A stretch of DNA of 64,000 bases from Levilactobacillus brevis (lineage in GTDB: Bacteria; Bacillota; Bacilli; Lactobacillales; Lactobacillaceae). Positions within the stretch are counted from its first letter, which is position 1, and each line of letters starts with the position of its first letter. A program made the translations under genes and the position numbers. Below are positions 1-7,470 of this stretch, piece after piece. The stretch covers positions 1,674,001 through 1,738,000 of the forward strand of contig CP032931.1 in NCBI GenBank assembly GCA_003666485.1. The letters run 5' to 3'. The notes below the pieces were generated by a model. That model was not told the origin of the DNA. It worked only from the letters and a program-made list of their open reading frames with translations, and searched no databases.

Positions 1-96
1 TGATGCTTTTAAGTTGATTACGGATATACATTAGGATATACTATCTCTGGATTAAAGAAATCAGTAATCTTGAAGTAAAGTAAGGAGGACCTACTG

Positions 97-360
97 ATGC
101 AAGTAAAAATTACAAGGTGGGGTAATTCGCAAGGTATCCGCCTGTCAAAAAAGATTTTAGATAATGTTGGGATTACAGATCCGATTGGTCAAAAGCTGGA
201 AGTAAGTGTTGATCAAGACGAGATCATTATTAAGAAGGCACCAACAAAATCCAAATTAGCTGAACGTTTTGATGGATTTGATCTCAGCAACTACCGTAAA
301 GCTAATCAGGATTCAAAGGAGTTTGATTGGGGAGAAAGTGTTGGTAAAGAATTGCTCTAA
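97..360 (+). CDS. mazE: MazE-like antitoxin (AbrB/SpoVT fold)
   Basis: An 87-residue protein whose N-terminal half (KITRWGNSQGIRLSKKIL, residues 4-21) has the swapped-hairpin AbrB/MazE DNA-binding signature. The acidic C-terminal half (EFDWGESVGKELL) is the part that in MazE proteins wraps around and blocks the toxin. By family knowledge it neutralises the MazF RNase encoded just downstream and represses the shared promoter. The start follows a consensus ribosome site, AAGGAGG, with 8 nt spacing. It sits at the left of an AT-rich accessory segment. Family is clear; specific pairing with the next gene is inferred from adjacency. Confidence 0.88.
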   Translation: MQVKITRWGNSQGIRLSKKILDNVGITDPIGQKLEVSVDQDEIIIKKAPTKSKLAERFDGFDLSNYRKANQDSKEFDWGESVGKELL

Positions 361-418
361 AATAGTCTAACTTTTCGGCAGTTGAGCATATAGAAATCTA
401 AATTTAGGGGCTGGCATT

Positions 419-742
419 TTGTCATTTGAGCAAGGAGATATTTATAAGATGGAATTGAATCCAACACAAGGACATGAACAGAGAGGCTGGCGACCAGTAA
501 TGATTGTCTCAAACAATGATTTCAATCGGCTGACTGATATGGTAAAAGTTGTGCCAATCACAAGTAAGTCGAAGGCTTTTCCCATGCATTTGGATTTACC
601 CGATGAATTGCGTACAAAAGGGCAATTGCTTGTTGAGCAAGAAAGGTCAGTTGACTTAGCTTATCGTAAACATCGTTTTGTGGAGAAGTGCTCTAGGGGT
701 TTTCTGGATGAAGTGCTTGAGCTGATTGCGGAAACATATTGA
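419..742 (+). CDS. mazF: MazF/PemK-family endoribonuclease toxin
   Basis: A 107-residue protein of normal PemK/MazF length. It carries the family N-terminus (GDIYKMELNPTQGHEQRG, residues 6-23, followed by RPVMIVSNN) and the following VPITSK strand, which form the RNase active surface. Such proteins cleave mRNA at short sequence motifs and are held inactive by MazE. The start is TTG, preceded by AGGGG at a workable distance; an Asn-Pro-Thr loop and the E-Q-R-G segment are intact, so it looks functional. It lies 58 nt behind the antitoxin, a slightly long gap for a TA operon, with no terminator between them. Codon use is AT-rich like the rest of the island. Confidence 0.88.
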   Translation: MSFEQGDIYKMELNPTQGHEQRGWRPVMIVSNNDFNRLTDMVKVVPITSKSKAFPMHLDLPDELRTKGQLLVEQERSVDLAYRKHRFVEKCSRGFLDEVLELIAETY

Positions 743-854
743 AGATGAGCGATGCAATCACTTCTTAGTATTGGAATTACATATACTTAGATGAGGCCGA
801 TTGTATATTCCTTTGCTCCTCACCATTGGTAGCAGTCTGTATGAACTTTATCTG

Positions 855-1052
855 TCTACAAATTTAGGTGTACAAACGAGAGTGCCTGTAATACGGTCTT
901 GCCAGGGGCTAGGTGTCCTCAGAATTTCTGAAGTGAACAAATTAAAAATCAGCTATCTTTGAAATGATTTGTGCGCGATTTGTTACCTTCGTTTTAGCTA
1001 TAGTTTCATATCGCCCCAGTTAGAGCCATTCTCAGTCGTTTTGGGCAAACAA
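855..1052 (+). repeat. Left copy of a ~190-bp island repeat with TGTACAAA motifs
   Basis: This non-coding stretch is a diverged direct copy of 3554-3732. Shared blocks include AATTTAGGTGTACAAA (861-876 versus 3560-3575) and a block reading CTCAGAATTTCTGAAGTG, then AACAAATTAAAAATCA, with a few differences between copies. In this left copy the third motif has decayed (GATTTGTTACC). The whole interval 743-1253 holds no convincing gene. Besides this repeat it contains a long hairpin (next entry) and, at 1125-1147, a fragment matching the right half of the terminator at 3487-3526. I read it as the scar of an earlier integration or duplication at the tRNA-Leu site. Confidence 0.6.
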
Positions 1053-1114
1053 AAAATCCCTCCGTCATTGTCAGATGAATTTATATTATTTCATCTGACA
1101 ACCACAAAGGGATT
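1051..1114 (-). terminator. Long hairpin with minus-strand T-tract
   Basis: TTGTCAGATGAA (1068-1079) pairs perfectly with TTCATCTGACAA (1090-1101), and an outer pair AATCCCT/AGGGATT (1055-1061/1108-1114) extends the stem across a small internal loop. On the minus strand the stem is followed by TTTTTTGTTT, the form of a Rho-independent terminator. No minus-strand gene feeding it is visible now, so it may be a relic of a lost island gene. Confidence 0.5.
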
Positions 1115-1253
1115 ATAACAAATTGATGGGTAGGGTGGCTTTTGGGGATTTGACAAGATATGTTTTTCAGGTATATTTTATATAGACAGATTTGCATCAA
1201 TGAATTAAGCTAAATACTGTTTGTTATTTTTAATATGGAGTAAAATAGTAATC

Positions 1254-1904
1254 ATGAAAAAGAAAAAGCCAGTCTATATGGGCAAAAGGTATGACTACGT
1301 TGTTTATTTAAGTTATCCTGGAGAGGAACAGTTTGATGAATTAGGAAAACTGATATTGAATGATTACTTACACAAACACAGCAGTATAGAGAAAAATGAT
1401 TTAAATTTAAAAACGAACAGATTGAATGACTACTATGCATCTATATATATCATTAACAAGCAAGAACATGTAAAGAAGCGTATTCTAGTTGCGGCAAATG
1501 ATGGAGCATTGTTTCCTACGGTGGATTTAGCGATTGATGCGAATGAAAATGCGCAGTCTATTTTCGAAGAAGAAGGAGTTTACGGTTCCTATGGTATAAG
1601 GGATCGTAAGCTGTTGGATAATATCATCGAGAGTACAAAGCATTCTGTTTATTTCGGAGAAGATCAAATACCCTCGTTGCTTAGAAAAGCAGCTGTTTAT
1701 TGGTGGAAATTTGCACATTATCAGGTTTTTATGAATGGAAATAAACGAACGGGACTACTAGTGGCTAGTACATTTATGTATCTTAATTATATGATGTTAG
1801 ATTTCAATCAAGATAGAATGTACGAAATCTCGAAGGGTATCGCTAGAGATGAACTAACAGAAGATGATGTTTATGGATTTTTGTTGAAGAATACGAGAGC
1901 GTAA
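1254..1904 (+). CDS. Doc/Fic-family toxin-like gene, 3' end replaced by an IS insertion
   Basis: A 216-residue protein whose C-terminal half is a Fic/Doc domain: GIRDRKLLDNIIE (residues 114-126) and the nucleotide-loop motif FMNGNKRTG (159-167). Doc toxins modify EF-Tu and Fic enzymes adenylylate targets; both normally use HxF in this motif. Here the residue two before Phe159 is Gln157, and the nearest His is residue 155, so catalysis is uncertain. About 110 N-terminal residues precede the domain and are not recognised. The stop codon lies inside the left end of the IS256-type element. The pre-insertion frame continues at 3237 and would have given 227 residues. The start ATG has a weakly placed GGAG; an upstream TTG at 1221 is possible. 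Confidence 0.75.
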   Translation: MKKKKPVYMGKRYDYVVYLSYPGEEQFDELGKLILNDYLHKHSSIEKNDLNLKTNRLNDYYASIYIINKQEHVKKRILVAANDGALFPTVDLAIDANENAQSIFEEEGVYGSYGIRDRKLLDNIIESTKHSVYFGEDQIPSLLRKAAVYWWKFAHYQVFMNGNKRTGLLVASTFMYLNYMMLDFNQDRMYEISKGIARDELTEDDVYGFLLKNTRA

Positions 1905-1951
1905 AATATCTTGTGTAAATGCATAAAAGATTTCTGAATTGTATAGAAATA

Positions 1952-2010
1952 GGGAATGCCTTCCCTTATGATATTTAGTAACCACAGAAAACATCACAGG
2001 AGGCATTCCC
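1952..2010 (+). promoter_or_regulatory. Inverted repeat covering the transposase ribosome site
   Basis: GGGAATGCCT (1952-1961) and AGGCATTCCC (2001-2010) are perfect 10-bp complements 39 nt apart. The right arm overlaps the Shine-Dalgarno AGGAGG (1998-2003) and ends two bases before the ATG. A transcript entering from outside would fold and hide the ribosome site, the way many insertion sequences limit transposase expression from read-through. Confidence 0.6.
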
Positions 2011-2011
2011 C

Positions 2012-3184
2012 ATGAATGAACTTACCACAGAAATTATCGCTGCACTAGCCCAAAAGCAAGATTTGGACGAAATTTTTCGGCAACATTTGGAAACGGCCAT
2101 CAATGATTTAATGCACGAGGAACTTTCATCGTTCCTCGGTTATGAACCCTACGACCGCCAAGGTTTTAACAGCGGCAATTCACGCAATGGGCATTATCTG
2201 CGAACCTTTAAAACTAAGTATGGGGAACTAAACTTGAAGGTTCCACGCGACCGAAATGGCATCTTTAATACGCAAACTATTCCAAGCTATCAACGCCAAA
2301 CGGATGGTTTAGAAGCCACGGTTGTCCAGCTCTACGAAAAAGGGATTACCACTAGTGAGATCGCGGATTTGATTGAGAAAATGTATGGCGCTCATTACAC
2401 ACCACAAACGGTTTCAAACCTCACGAAGGTCGTTGACCAACAGGTCAACGCCTTCAAGACGCGCCCTCTAGCGAGCCGTTACGCAGTCATTTATGTGGAC
2501 GCAACATACTTACCTCTGCGCCGGGACTCAGTGGCTAAAGAAGCCGTGCATATCGCCATTGGCATTCGACCAAATGGGATGAAAGAGGTCCTAGCATATC
2601 AAGTCGCTCCAACTGAATCCAGTACCGTTTGGGAAGAACTTCTCGTGGACATCCAGCAGCGTGGTGTAAAAGAAGTCCTCTTATTCGTGGCCGATGGCTT
2701 AGTCGGCCTTACCAACACAATTGGTGACCACTTCCCTAAGGCTAAGCTCCAGCAGTGCCTGGTCCACGTCAGCCGGAACATTGAAGCTCACGTTCGAACT
2801 AAGGACCGACAAGAGGCCCTTAACGACTTCAAACTGATCCATCAAGCAGCTACCATGGACGACGCAAGACAAGCTTTAGCTGACTTCATAGACAAGTGGC
2901 AAAAGACGTATCAAAGAGTAACGGGCAAGCTAGAAAATAATCCTCATCTCTTGACCTGTTTCACGTTTCCAGCTGCGATACGCAGTAGCATCTACAGCAC
3001 AAATCTCATTGAGTCGTTCAACAAGAAGCTAAAACGGCAGACAAAGAAGAAAGAACAATTTCCAAATGAACCAGCACTAGAACGAGTTCTGGTCACAGTT
3101 ATTCGTGACTACAACGGCCAAAATTTTGAGCGAACGCATCGAGGTTTCAAGCAAATTCAGGATACGTTAGAATCCATGTATTAG
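2012..3184 (+). CDS. IS256-family (mutator type) transposase
   Basis: A 390-residue transposase, the normal length of the family. The catalytic triad can be placed at Asp163 (YVDATYLPL), Asp228 (VADGLVGL) and Glu334 (NLIESFNKKLK), with the Cys249-x2-His252 signature (QQCLVHVSRN) between the second Asp and the Glu. The N-terminal zone with SGNSRNGHYLRT and KYGELNLKVPRDRNG is the family DNA-binding part. All key residues are present, so the enzyme is predicted active. Expression is probably limited by the hairpin over its ribosome site. The gene ends 52 nt before the right end of the element. Confidence 0.95.
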   Translation: MNELTTEIIAALAQKQDLDEIFRQHLETAINDLMHEELSSFLGYEPYDRQGFNSGNSRNGHYLRTFKTKYGELNLKVPRDRNGIFNTQTIPSYQRQTDGLEATVVQLYEKGITTSEIADLIEKMYGAHYTPQTVSNLTKVVDQQVNAFKTRPLASRYAVIYVDATYLPLRRDSVAKEAVHIAIGIRPNGMKEVLAYQVAPTESSTVWEELLVDIQQRGVKEVLLFVADGLVGLTNTIGDHFPKAKLQQCLVHVSRNIEAHVRTKDRQEALNDFKLIHQAATMDDARQALADFIDKWQKTYQRVTGKLENNPHLLTCFTFPAAIRSSIYSTNLIESFNKKLKRQTKKKEQFPNEPALERVLVTVIRDYNGQNFERTHRGFKQIQDTLESMY

Positions 3185-3236
3185 AAGCTAGCTAATGGGA
3201 GAGGACTTCCATTTACACAAAAAATTTGACACTTCC

Positions 3237-3287
3237 AAGAATACACATCTAACATATGATCGATTGCTACAGAATTATTTGAAATAA
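3237..3287 (+). pseudogene. Severed 3' end of the Doc/Fic-like gene
   Basis: Joining the sequence left of the IS to this point across the single copy of AAGAATAC restores an open frame that adds HLTYDRLLQNYLK after the residues KNT and stops at TAA (3285-3287). The frame is kept exactly, which supports that this is the original C-terminus displaced by the insertion. It has no start of its own and is not expected to be translated. Confidence 0.8.
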
Positions 3288-3325
3288 AAGTCGGTCAGGC
3301 TTTTATTACGGAGGTATTTATAACA

Positions 3326-3475
3326 ATGGAAGAATTAAAACATGAAATCAGTAAGCCACTTGTTGTGAAAGAGAAAGATAATAAGCTAAGTGGCAAACAG
3401 ATAAAAGATGCTATCAGTGAAGTATTAAAGAATAAAGAATTAGTAGGAGCTTTAAGAAAGCTGTCCAAGGAATAA
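3326..3475 (+). CDS. Small 49-residue protein downstream of the Doc-like gene, possible antitoxin
   Basis: A 49-codon gene starting at ATG behind a strong GGAGGT site and ending in TAA just before a terminator. The product begins MEELKHEISK, is charged and predicted helical (KDNKLSGKQIKDAISEVLKN), with no recognised motif. Before the IS inserted it lay 38 nt downstream of the Doc-like gene, so the two were probably co-transcribed. A small partner encoded next to a Doc toxin is commonly the antitoxin, although Phd normally precedes Doc. I do not recognise the family; the function is only suggested by position. The IS now separates it from its presumed promoter. Confidence 0.65.
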   Translation: MEELKHEISKPLVVKEKDNKLSGKQIKDAISEVLKNKELVGALRKLSKE

Positions 3476-3486
3476 TCATATAGAAT

Positions 3487-3526
3487 GACGCCACTCTATC
3501 CCATTGCGGGTAGGGTGGCTTTTTTT
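3487..3526 (+). terminator. Rho-independent terminator of the Doc-like operon
   Basis: GCCACTCTATCCC (3490-3502) pairs with GGGTAGGGTGGC (3508-3519) around a 5-nt loop and is followed by seven T. It closes the small gene upstream. Its right arm also occurs as a fragment at 1127-1138. Confidence 0.88.
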
Positions 3527-3553
3527 GGATGCTAAAGTTATGTAATTTACTCG

Positions 3554-3732
3554 CCTAGAAATTTAGGTGTACAAATGAATGTGTTTGTAATGCTGTCATA
3601 TCAAGGGATTGAGACCCCTCAAAATTTCTGAGGTGTACAAATTAAAAATCAATCGTTTTTGAGACGATTTGTGCACGATTTGTACACATCATTTTCGTTT
3701 TAAACCGTTTTCAGCTATTTTAGCAAAATAAA
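3554..3732 (+). repeat. Right copy of the island repeat; putative integrase arm-site region
   Basis: This copy preserves three TGTACAAA motifs: GGTGTACAAA at 3566-3575, GGTGTACAAATT at 3632-3643 and, inverted, ATTTGTACAC at 3678-3687. It lies between the island genes and the 3' end of tRNA-Leu. Several near-identical short sites in direct and inverted orientation beside a tRNA 3' end is the layout of an integrase attachment region. No integrase gene is in the window and no duplicate of the tRNA 3' end was seen on the left, so the reading as an attachment arm is inference. The interval 3476-3789 holds no gene. Confidence 0.5.
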
Positions 3733-3755
3733 AAACGCTGATTTCTCAGCGTTTC
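3726..3755 (-). terminator. Terminator of tRNA-Leu
   Basis: On the minus strand AACGCTGA-GAAA-TCAGCGTT is followed by TTTTATTTT. It lies about 35 nt downstream of the tRNA 3' end and would end its transcript. Confidence 0.85.
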
Positions 3756-3789
3756 AAGTGGTTCTAAAGCGAACCGTCTTGTTAAATGA

Positions 3790-3873
3790 TGCCCCGAGCA
3801 GGATTCGAACCTGTACTTGATCTCTCAAACAGCGACCTGAACGCTGCGCGTCTGCCAGTTCCGCCATCGGGGC
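3790..3873 (-). tRNA. tRNA-Leu(CAG)
   Basis: Read on the minus strand, an 84-nt class II tRNA. The acceptor stem GCCCCGA pairs with TCGGGGC, discriminator A. The anticodon loop is TTCAGGT, giving anticodon CAG (reads CUG, Leu). A long variable arm and the T-arm with GGTTCGAATCC are present. CCA is not encoded. Its 3' end faces the accessory island, the usual geometry for tRNA-directed integration. Confidence 0.96.
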
Positions 3874-3925
3874 AACTCAACAACAAGTAATATATTACAC
3901 TAAAGTTCTAGAAAAGGGAACCCCT

Positions 3926-4219
3926 TTATTCAACTTTTTTTGAATTTGGAAATTTAACGGCAGTACCGTAGCCGTGAACGACTAAAAATTTCGGCGCCAC
4001 GTTCATGCGAACGACCTCTGTATTGAAACGAACCTCGATCAGTCCGTCGGCATCCGTCTCTTGGGCCTGCTTCATCAGGTCTTGTTTGACCTCATCAAAT
4101 AGGCCGTCGAACAGTGAAAATTCATCTGGCTTTTCCGACCGCAGCATTTTACTAGCCGTTGCCGTTAAAATCCCTTGAATGGCGTGGGTTCGGTTCAACC
4201 CACCAGTTGTCATAAACAT
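3926..4219 (-). CDS. YbjQ/UPF0145-like small protein
   Basis: A 97-residue protein ending in a segment (ADGLIEVRFNTEVV, then LVVHGYGTAVKF) that resembles the C-terminal strands of the UPF0145/YbjQ heavy-metal-binding-domain family. The middle (EVKQDLMKQAQETDA) is the helix that precedes them. The start ATG has AAGGGGG 8 nt upstream. It begins 2 nt after the VanZ-like gene stops, so the two form one operon on the minus strand. Biochemical role in the family is not established. Assignment is by overall pattern and moderately sure. Confidence 0.6.
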   Translation of the reverse strand: MFMTTGGLNRTHAIQGILTATASKMLRSEKPDEFSLFDGLFDEVKQDLMKQAQETDADGLIEVRFNTEVVRMNVAPKFLVVHGYGTAVKFPNSKKVE

Positions 4220-4221
4220 GG

Positions 4222-4734
4222 TTAATCCCCCTTAATATTCTTCGACCACCAGTACTGTGCCAGGGCGGTCAGGGCCGCGCCAATGACGATGCCAGTACAG
4301 TTGGTAATGACGTCGTTGATGTCGACCCAGCGGCCCAAGTGCACGAGCCAATTGCCGATTGCTTGACCGGCTTCCAGGCTGAGCCCGGTCGCCAGTCCCG
4401 CTAGCAACCACTGGGGCCAACGCAAACGCGGCCAATTGAGCCGCAGCAGGCATCCCTGGGGCACGGTCATTAAAATGTTCAGCCAAAATGACGTATCGAT
4501 ACTGCCACGTCCTAGCGGCTGGAGCACCCAGATGCCCCCGGCAATCCAGTGGGTCGTGATGACGGCAACGGTGTCGCTCCCAAACGAAAAGGCAATGGGG
4601 GTCCAGGTTAACAGGCTTAGCCCCCAACAACCCAGCCACCACCACAGTCGGCGATAGTGTCGGTGGTGGAGCGCGTTTAGACTGAGACCGAGCCAAATCA
4701 GACTCACGATCACTGTCGGAACCCAACGACTCAT
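4222..4734 (-). CDS. VanZ-family membrane protein
   Basis: A 170-residue protein with about four to five hydrophobic segments. It has the VanZ signature near the C-terminus, GRWVDINDVITNCTGIVIG, matching the family pattern R-x-x-D-x-x-D-x-x-x-N-x-x-G. VanZ-like proteins are linked to teicoplanin and lipoglycopeptide tolerance, but most chromosomal members are of unknown role. A GAGGGGG ribosome site precedes the ATG. It heads a two-gene minus-strand operon and is transcribed divergently from the UvrA paralogue, with a 166-bp shared upstream region. Confidence 0.82.
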   Translation of the reverse strand: MSRWVPTVIVSLIWLGLSLNALHHRHYRRLWWWLGCWGLSLLTWTPIAFSFGSDTVAVITTHWIAGGIWVLQPLGRGSIDTSFWLNILMTVPQGCLLRLNWPRLRWPQWLLAGLATGLSLEAGQAIGNWLVHLGRWVDINDVITNCTGIVIGAALTALAQYWWSKNIKGD

Positions 4735-4900
4735 GGCGACACCCCCTCAATGTTTCCAGTATACCGGGTCCACGGGTGAGGGACAATGGTCAGGACCACT
4801 TTTTTTAAATCAACCAACCGTTTGAAATTCGCTTGGCTTGTGTTCTCTGGGATTTAGCGGGAAAATTGAGTCAGCATGAATTTGAGGAAGGGGAAACGGT

Positions 4901-7420
4901 ATGGAACCAACGAAATTACCAACCAAAATCAAGGTACGGGGTGCCAAGGTCAACAATCTCAAGGACCTCGACGTGGACATCCCGCTCAATAAATTTGTCG
5001 CCATCACGGGCCGTAGTGGCTCCGGCAAGTCCTCACTGGCGATGGGTGTGCTCTATGCGGAAGGGGCCCGGCGTTATCTCAACGCGCTGTCGACCTTCAC
5101 GCGGCGCCGCATTAATCAAATGGGGAAGGCGGCTGTCGACTCGGTTGAATACTTGCCGTCCGCACTGGCCTTACGCCAACGGCCCCAGGTCCCTGGTGTG
5201 CGGTCGACGGTCGGGACCATGTCGGAGAGTTTTAACATCTTACGGCTGGTCTTTTCCCGGTTGGGGTCGCCCGTTTGTCCCAACGGTCATCAGGTGCCGC
5301 CAACGCTGGACGTTGCGGAAAATGACGGGTACGTGACCTGTCCGACCTGTGGCGTCACGTTTCGGGCTCCCGGTGCCGAAGACTTTGCCTTCAACTCTGC
5401 AGGGGCTTGTCCGACCTGTGGCGGCTTGGGCCAGGTCCGGCAACTGGACGCGTCGCTGATCATTAAAAATGAAGACCAGACACTGGAAGAAGGCGCGGTG
5501 GCTTCGTGGCATTTGCCTGGCCGAAACTTTATGCCCATCGTGGCCAACGCCATTGGGATTCCCATTGACGTCCCGTACAAGGACCTCAGTGAAGCCGATA
5601 AGCAACGCGTGCTGCACGGGAAAAAGCAGTTTGTGGCCATCGACATTCCCAGCAGCAAGGGGAAAATCTTTCACATGGATAAGGCCGTTTATGAGAACGC
5701 CTTCGCCGCGGTTGAGGACAGCATGGCCACCAGTAAAAATGAACGAACGATTGCCAAGCTCAATAAATTTTATACGTTTGACACCTGCCCGGACTGCCAC
5801 GGGACGCGGTTGAATCCCAAATTACTGAAACAAACATTAAACGGTAAGAATATTGCGGAAGTGGCTGACCTGCCCATCAATGAGTTGCGTGAATTTGCGA
5901 CGACCATCGTGGACTGGTTGCCAGAGCGGATGCATAAGTTGGGTAGCGACCTGGTCGCCGAATTGCGGCTGAGTCTCCAGCCAATGGTCGACCTGGGGCT
6001 GGATTACCTGACGTTGAGTCGGCCCGGCGATACGCTGTCGACCGGTGAGCTACAACGGATTCAATTGGGCCGGACACTGCGGAGCGCCACGACCGGGGTC
6101 CTTTACGTTTTGGACGAGCCCTCGGTGGGTCTCCATCCCGCCAACGTCACTGGACTGATCAAGGCCTTTCATGGACTGGTGGCTCAGGGCAATTCGGTGG
6201 TCGTGGTCGATCACGATACGCGAATCATCGGGGCTGCCGATTATGTGATTGAAATCGGTCCGGGCGCCGGTAAGACTGGCGGGACCGTGGTGGATGAAGG
6301 GGCGGTCGACCAAGTTGCCCACAGTCCACAGTCTCTGATTGCGCCGTTTCTCAACGGGACGGCCACCTTACGCGAGCGACCGGTATTAGATGACAAGGCG
6401 CTGTGGCAAAAGGGCCAGCTGGCGATCGAGGTCCAACATCGATTCAACATCGACGACGTGGCCGTGAAATTCCCTAAGAACCGGCTGACCACGGTCACGG
6501 GGATGAGTGGGGCTGGCAAGACCACGCTGGTGCTTGATAGTCTGATTCCGGCCATTGAGGCCGACGTGGACCACCGGACCTTGCCACACCACGTCACCCA
6601 TTTAGACCGGGCGGGAATTCGCCACGTGGTCAAGGTCGATTCGGTACCCGTGGGGAAAAATGTCCGCTCCACGGTGGCCACCTATACAGATATTTTGGAC
6701 CGGTTGCGCAAGCTCTTTGCGGCCACACCTGAAGCACAGAGCCACGGTTATACCAACAGTCGTTTTTCTTACAACGTGAAGGCGGGGGCCTGCCCAATGT
6801 GTGGCGGGACCGGTCAAATTTCGCTGGACGTCCAGTATTTGCCGGACATCACGGAAGTTTGCCCGCAGTGTCACGGTCAACGGTACAATCAAGCGACCCT
6901 GGCGGTGAAATGGCACGACTACAGCATTGCCGACGTCTTGGCCTTGTCCGTGGATGAGGCGTTGCCCGTATTCGCCGAAGAGGCAGGCATTGAGCAGACC
7001 CTGCAGACGCTCCACGATATGGGATTGGGCTACCTGTTATTGGGCGAGAGCACGCCGGCGTTGTCCGGCGGCGAGGCCCAACGACTCAAGTTGGTCTCAC
7101 GGATCGGCAAACGGCAAAACGGCACGTTGTTTATCTTTGACGAGCCCACGGTGGGCTTACACCCGCTGGACATCCAACAGCTGGTCAAGGTCTTTGATCA
7201 ATTGCTGCAGCAGGGGGCCACGGTCATTGCCATCGAACATGACCTGGACCTGATCGCCAACGCCGACTACGTGATCGACATGGGGCCCGGCGGCGGAATC
7301 AACGGCGGACAGTTGGTTGCCACGGGCACGCCCAAGACGGTGAGCGAAACGCCGGGGAGTGTGACGGGCAAGTATCTCAAGGCTCAGCTGGCACTATTTC
7401 AGCAACACACGAAAAAATAG
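4901..7420 (+). CDS. UvrA-like excinuclease ATPase paralogue
   Basis: An 839-residue tandem ABC ATPase. The first half has Walker A GRSGSGKSS (~37-45), signature LSTGELQRIQLG and Walker B LDEPSVGLHP. The second half has Walker A GMSGAGKTT, signature LSGGEAQRLKL and Walker B FDEPTVGLHP. Zinc-binding CxxC pairs occur as CPTC, CPDC, CPMC and CPQC. It is about 100 residues shorter than housekeeping UvrA (~940-960), as in UvrA2/DrrC-type paralogues that have been linked to tolerance of DNA-binding drugs. It stands alone, without uvrB. The exact role (repair accessory or drug tolerance) cannot be told from sequence. Confidence 0.88.
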   Translation: MEPTKLPTKIKVRGAKVNNLKDLDVDIPLNKFVAITGRSGSGKSSLAMGVLYAEGARRYLNALSTFTRRRINQMGKAAVDSVEYLPSALALRQRPQVPGVRSTVGTMSESFNILRLVFSRLGSPVCPNGHQVPPTLDVAENDGYVTCPTCGVTFRAPGAEDFAFNSAGACPTCGGLGQVRQLDASLIIKNEDQTLEEGAVASWHLPGRNFMPIVANAIGIPIDVPYKDLSEADKQRVLHGKKQFVAIDIPSSKGKIFHMDKAVYENAFAAVEDSMATSKNERTIAKLNKFYTFDTCPDCHGTRLNPKLLKQTLNGKNIAEVADLPINELREFATTIVDWLPERMHKLGSDLVAELRLSLQPMVDLGLDYLTLSRPGDTLSTGELQRIQLGRTLRSATTGVLYVLDEPSVGLHPANVTGLIKAFHGLVAQGNSVVVVDHDTRIIGAADYVIEIGPGAGKTGGTVVDEGAVDQVAHSPQSLIAPFLNGTATLRERPVLDDKALWQKGQLAIEVQHRFNIDDVAVKFPKNRLTTVTGMSGAGKTTLVLDSLIPAIEADVDHRTLPHHVTHLDRAGIRHVVKVDSVPVGKNVRSTVATYTDILDRLRKLFAATPEAQSHGYTNSRFSYNVKAGACPMCGGTGQISLDVQYLPDITEVCPQCHGQRYNQATLAVKWHDYSIADVLALSVDEALPVFAEEAGIEQTLQTLHDMGLGYLLLGESTPALSGGEAQRLKLVSRIGKRQNGTLFIFDEPTVGLHPLDIQQLVKVFDQLLQQGATVIAIEHDLDLIANADYVIDMGPGGGINGGQLVATGTPKTVSETPGSVTGKYLKAQLALFQQHTKK

Positions 7421-7426
7421 GTAACT

Positions 7427-7466
7427 AAAAAGCGCATCGCCGAAAAAGTTGGCGGTGCGCTTTGCG
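7427..7466. terminator. Bidirectional terminator between convergent genes
   Basis: AAAGCGCATCGCC (7429-7441) and GGCGGTGCGCTTT (7451-7463) form a 13-bp stem with one wobble pair, around a 9-nt loop, with A-rich and T-rich flanks. It serves the UvrA-like gene on one side and the small minus-strand gene on the other. Confidence 0.85.
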
Positions 7467-7470
7467 TTGA

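Larger units (their letters stand above)
1895..3236 (+). mobile_element. Complete IS256-family insertion sequence
   Basis: A 1,342-bp element with one transposase gene. The left end (1895-1922) and the reverse complement of the right end (3209-3236) match at 20 of the outer 27 bases, including a shared TTGTGTAAATG at 1911-1921. The element is flanked by the direct 8-bp repeat AAGAATAC (1887-1894 and 3237-3244). Size, imperfect inverted repeats and 8-bp target duplication all fit the IS256 family. The intact target duplication and full-length transposase suggest a fairly recent insertion. It landed in the 3' end of the Doc-like gene in the same orientation. Confidence 0.92.

Noticed and set aside
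743-1253. Remnant of an integrase or other gene in the left island repeat
   Set aside because: No frame of useful length is shared between the two repeat copies; stops are scattered in all frames, and the conserved parts are short motif blocks.
4232-4786. A 184-codon minus-strand frame overlapping the VanZ gene
   Set aside because: Arg- and Pro-rich composition typical of a shifted frame. The VanZ frame has hydrophobic segments, the family motif and a ribosome site.
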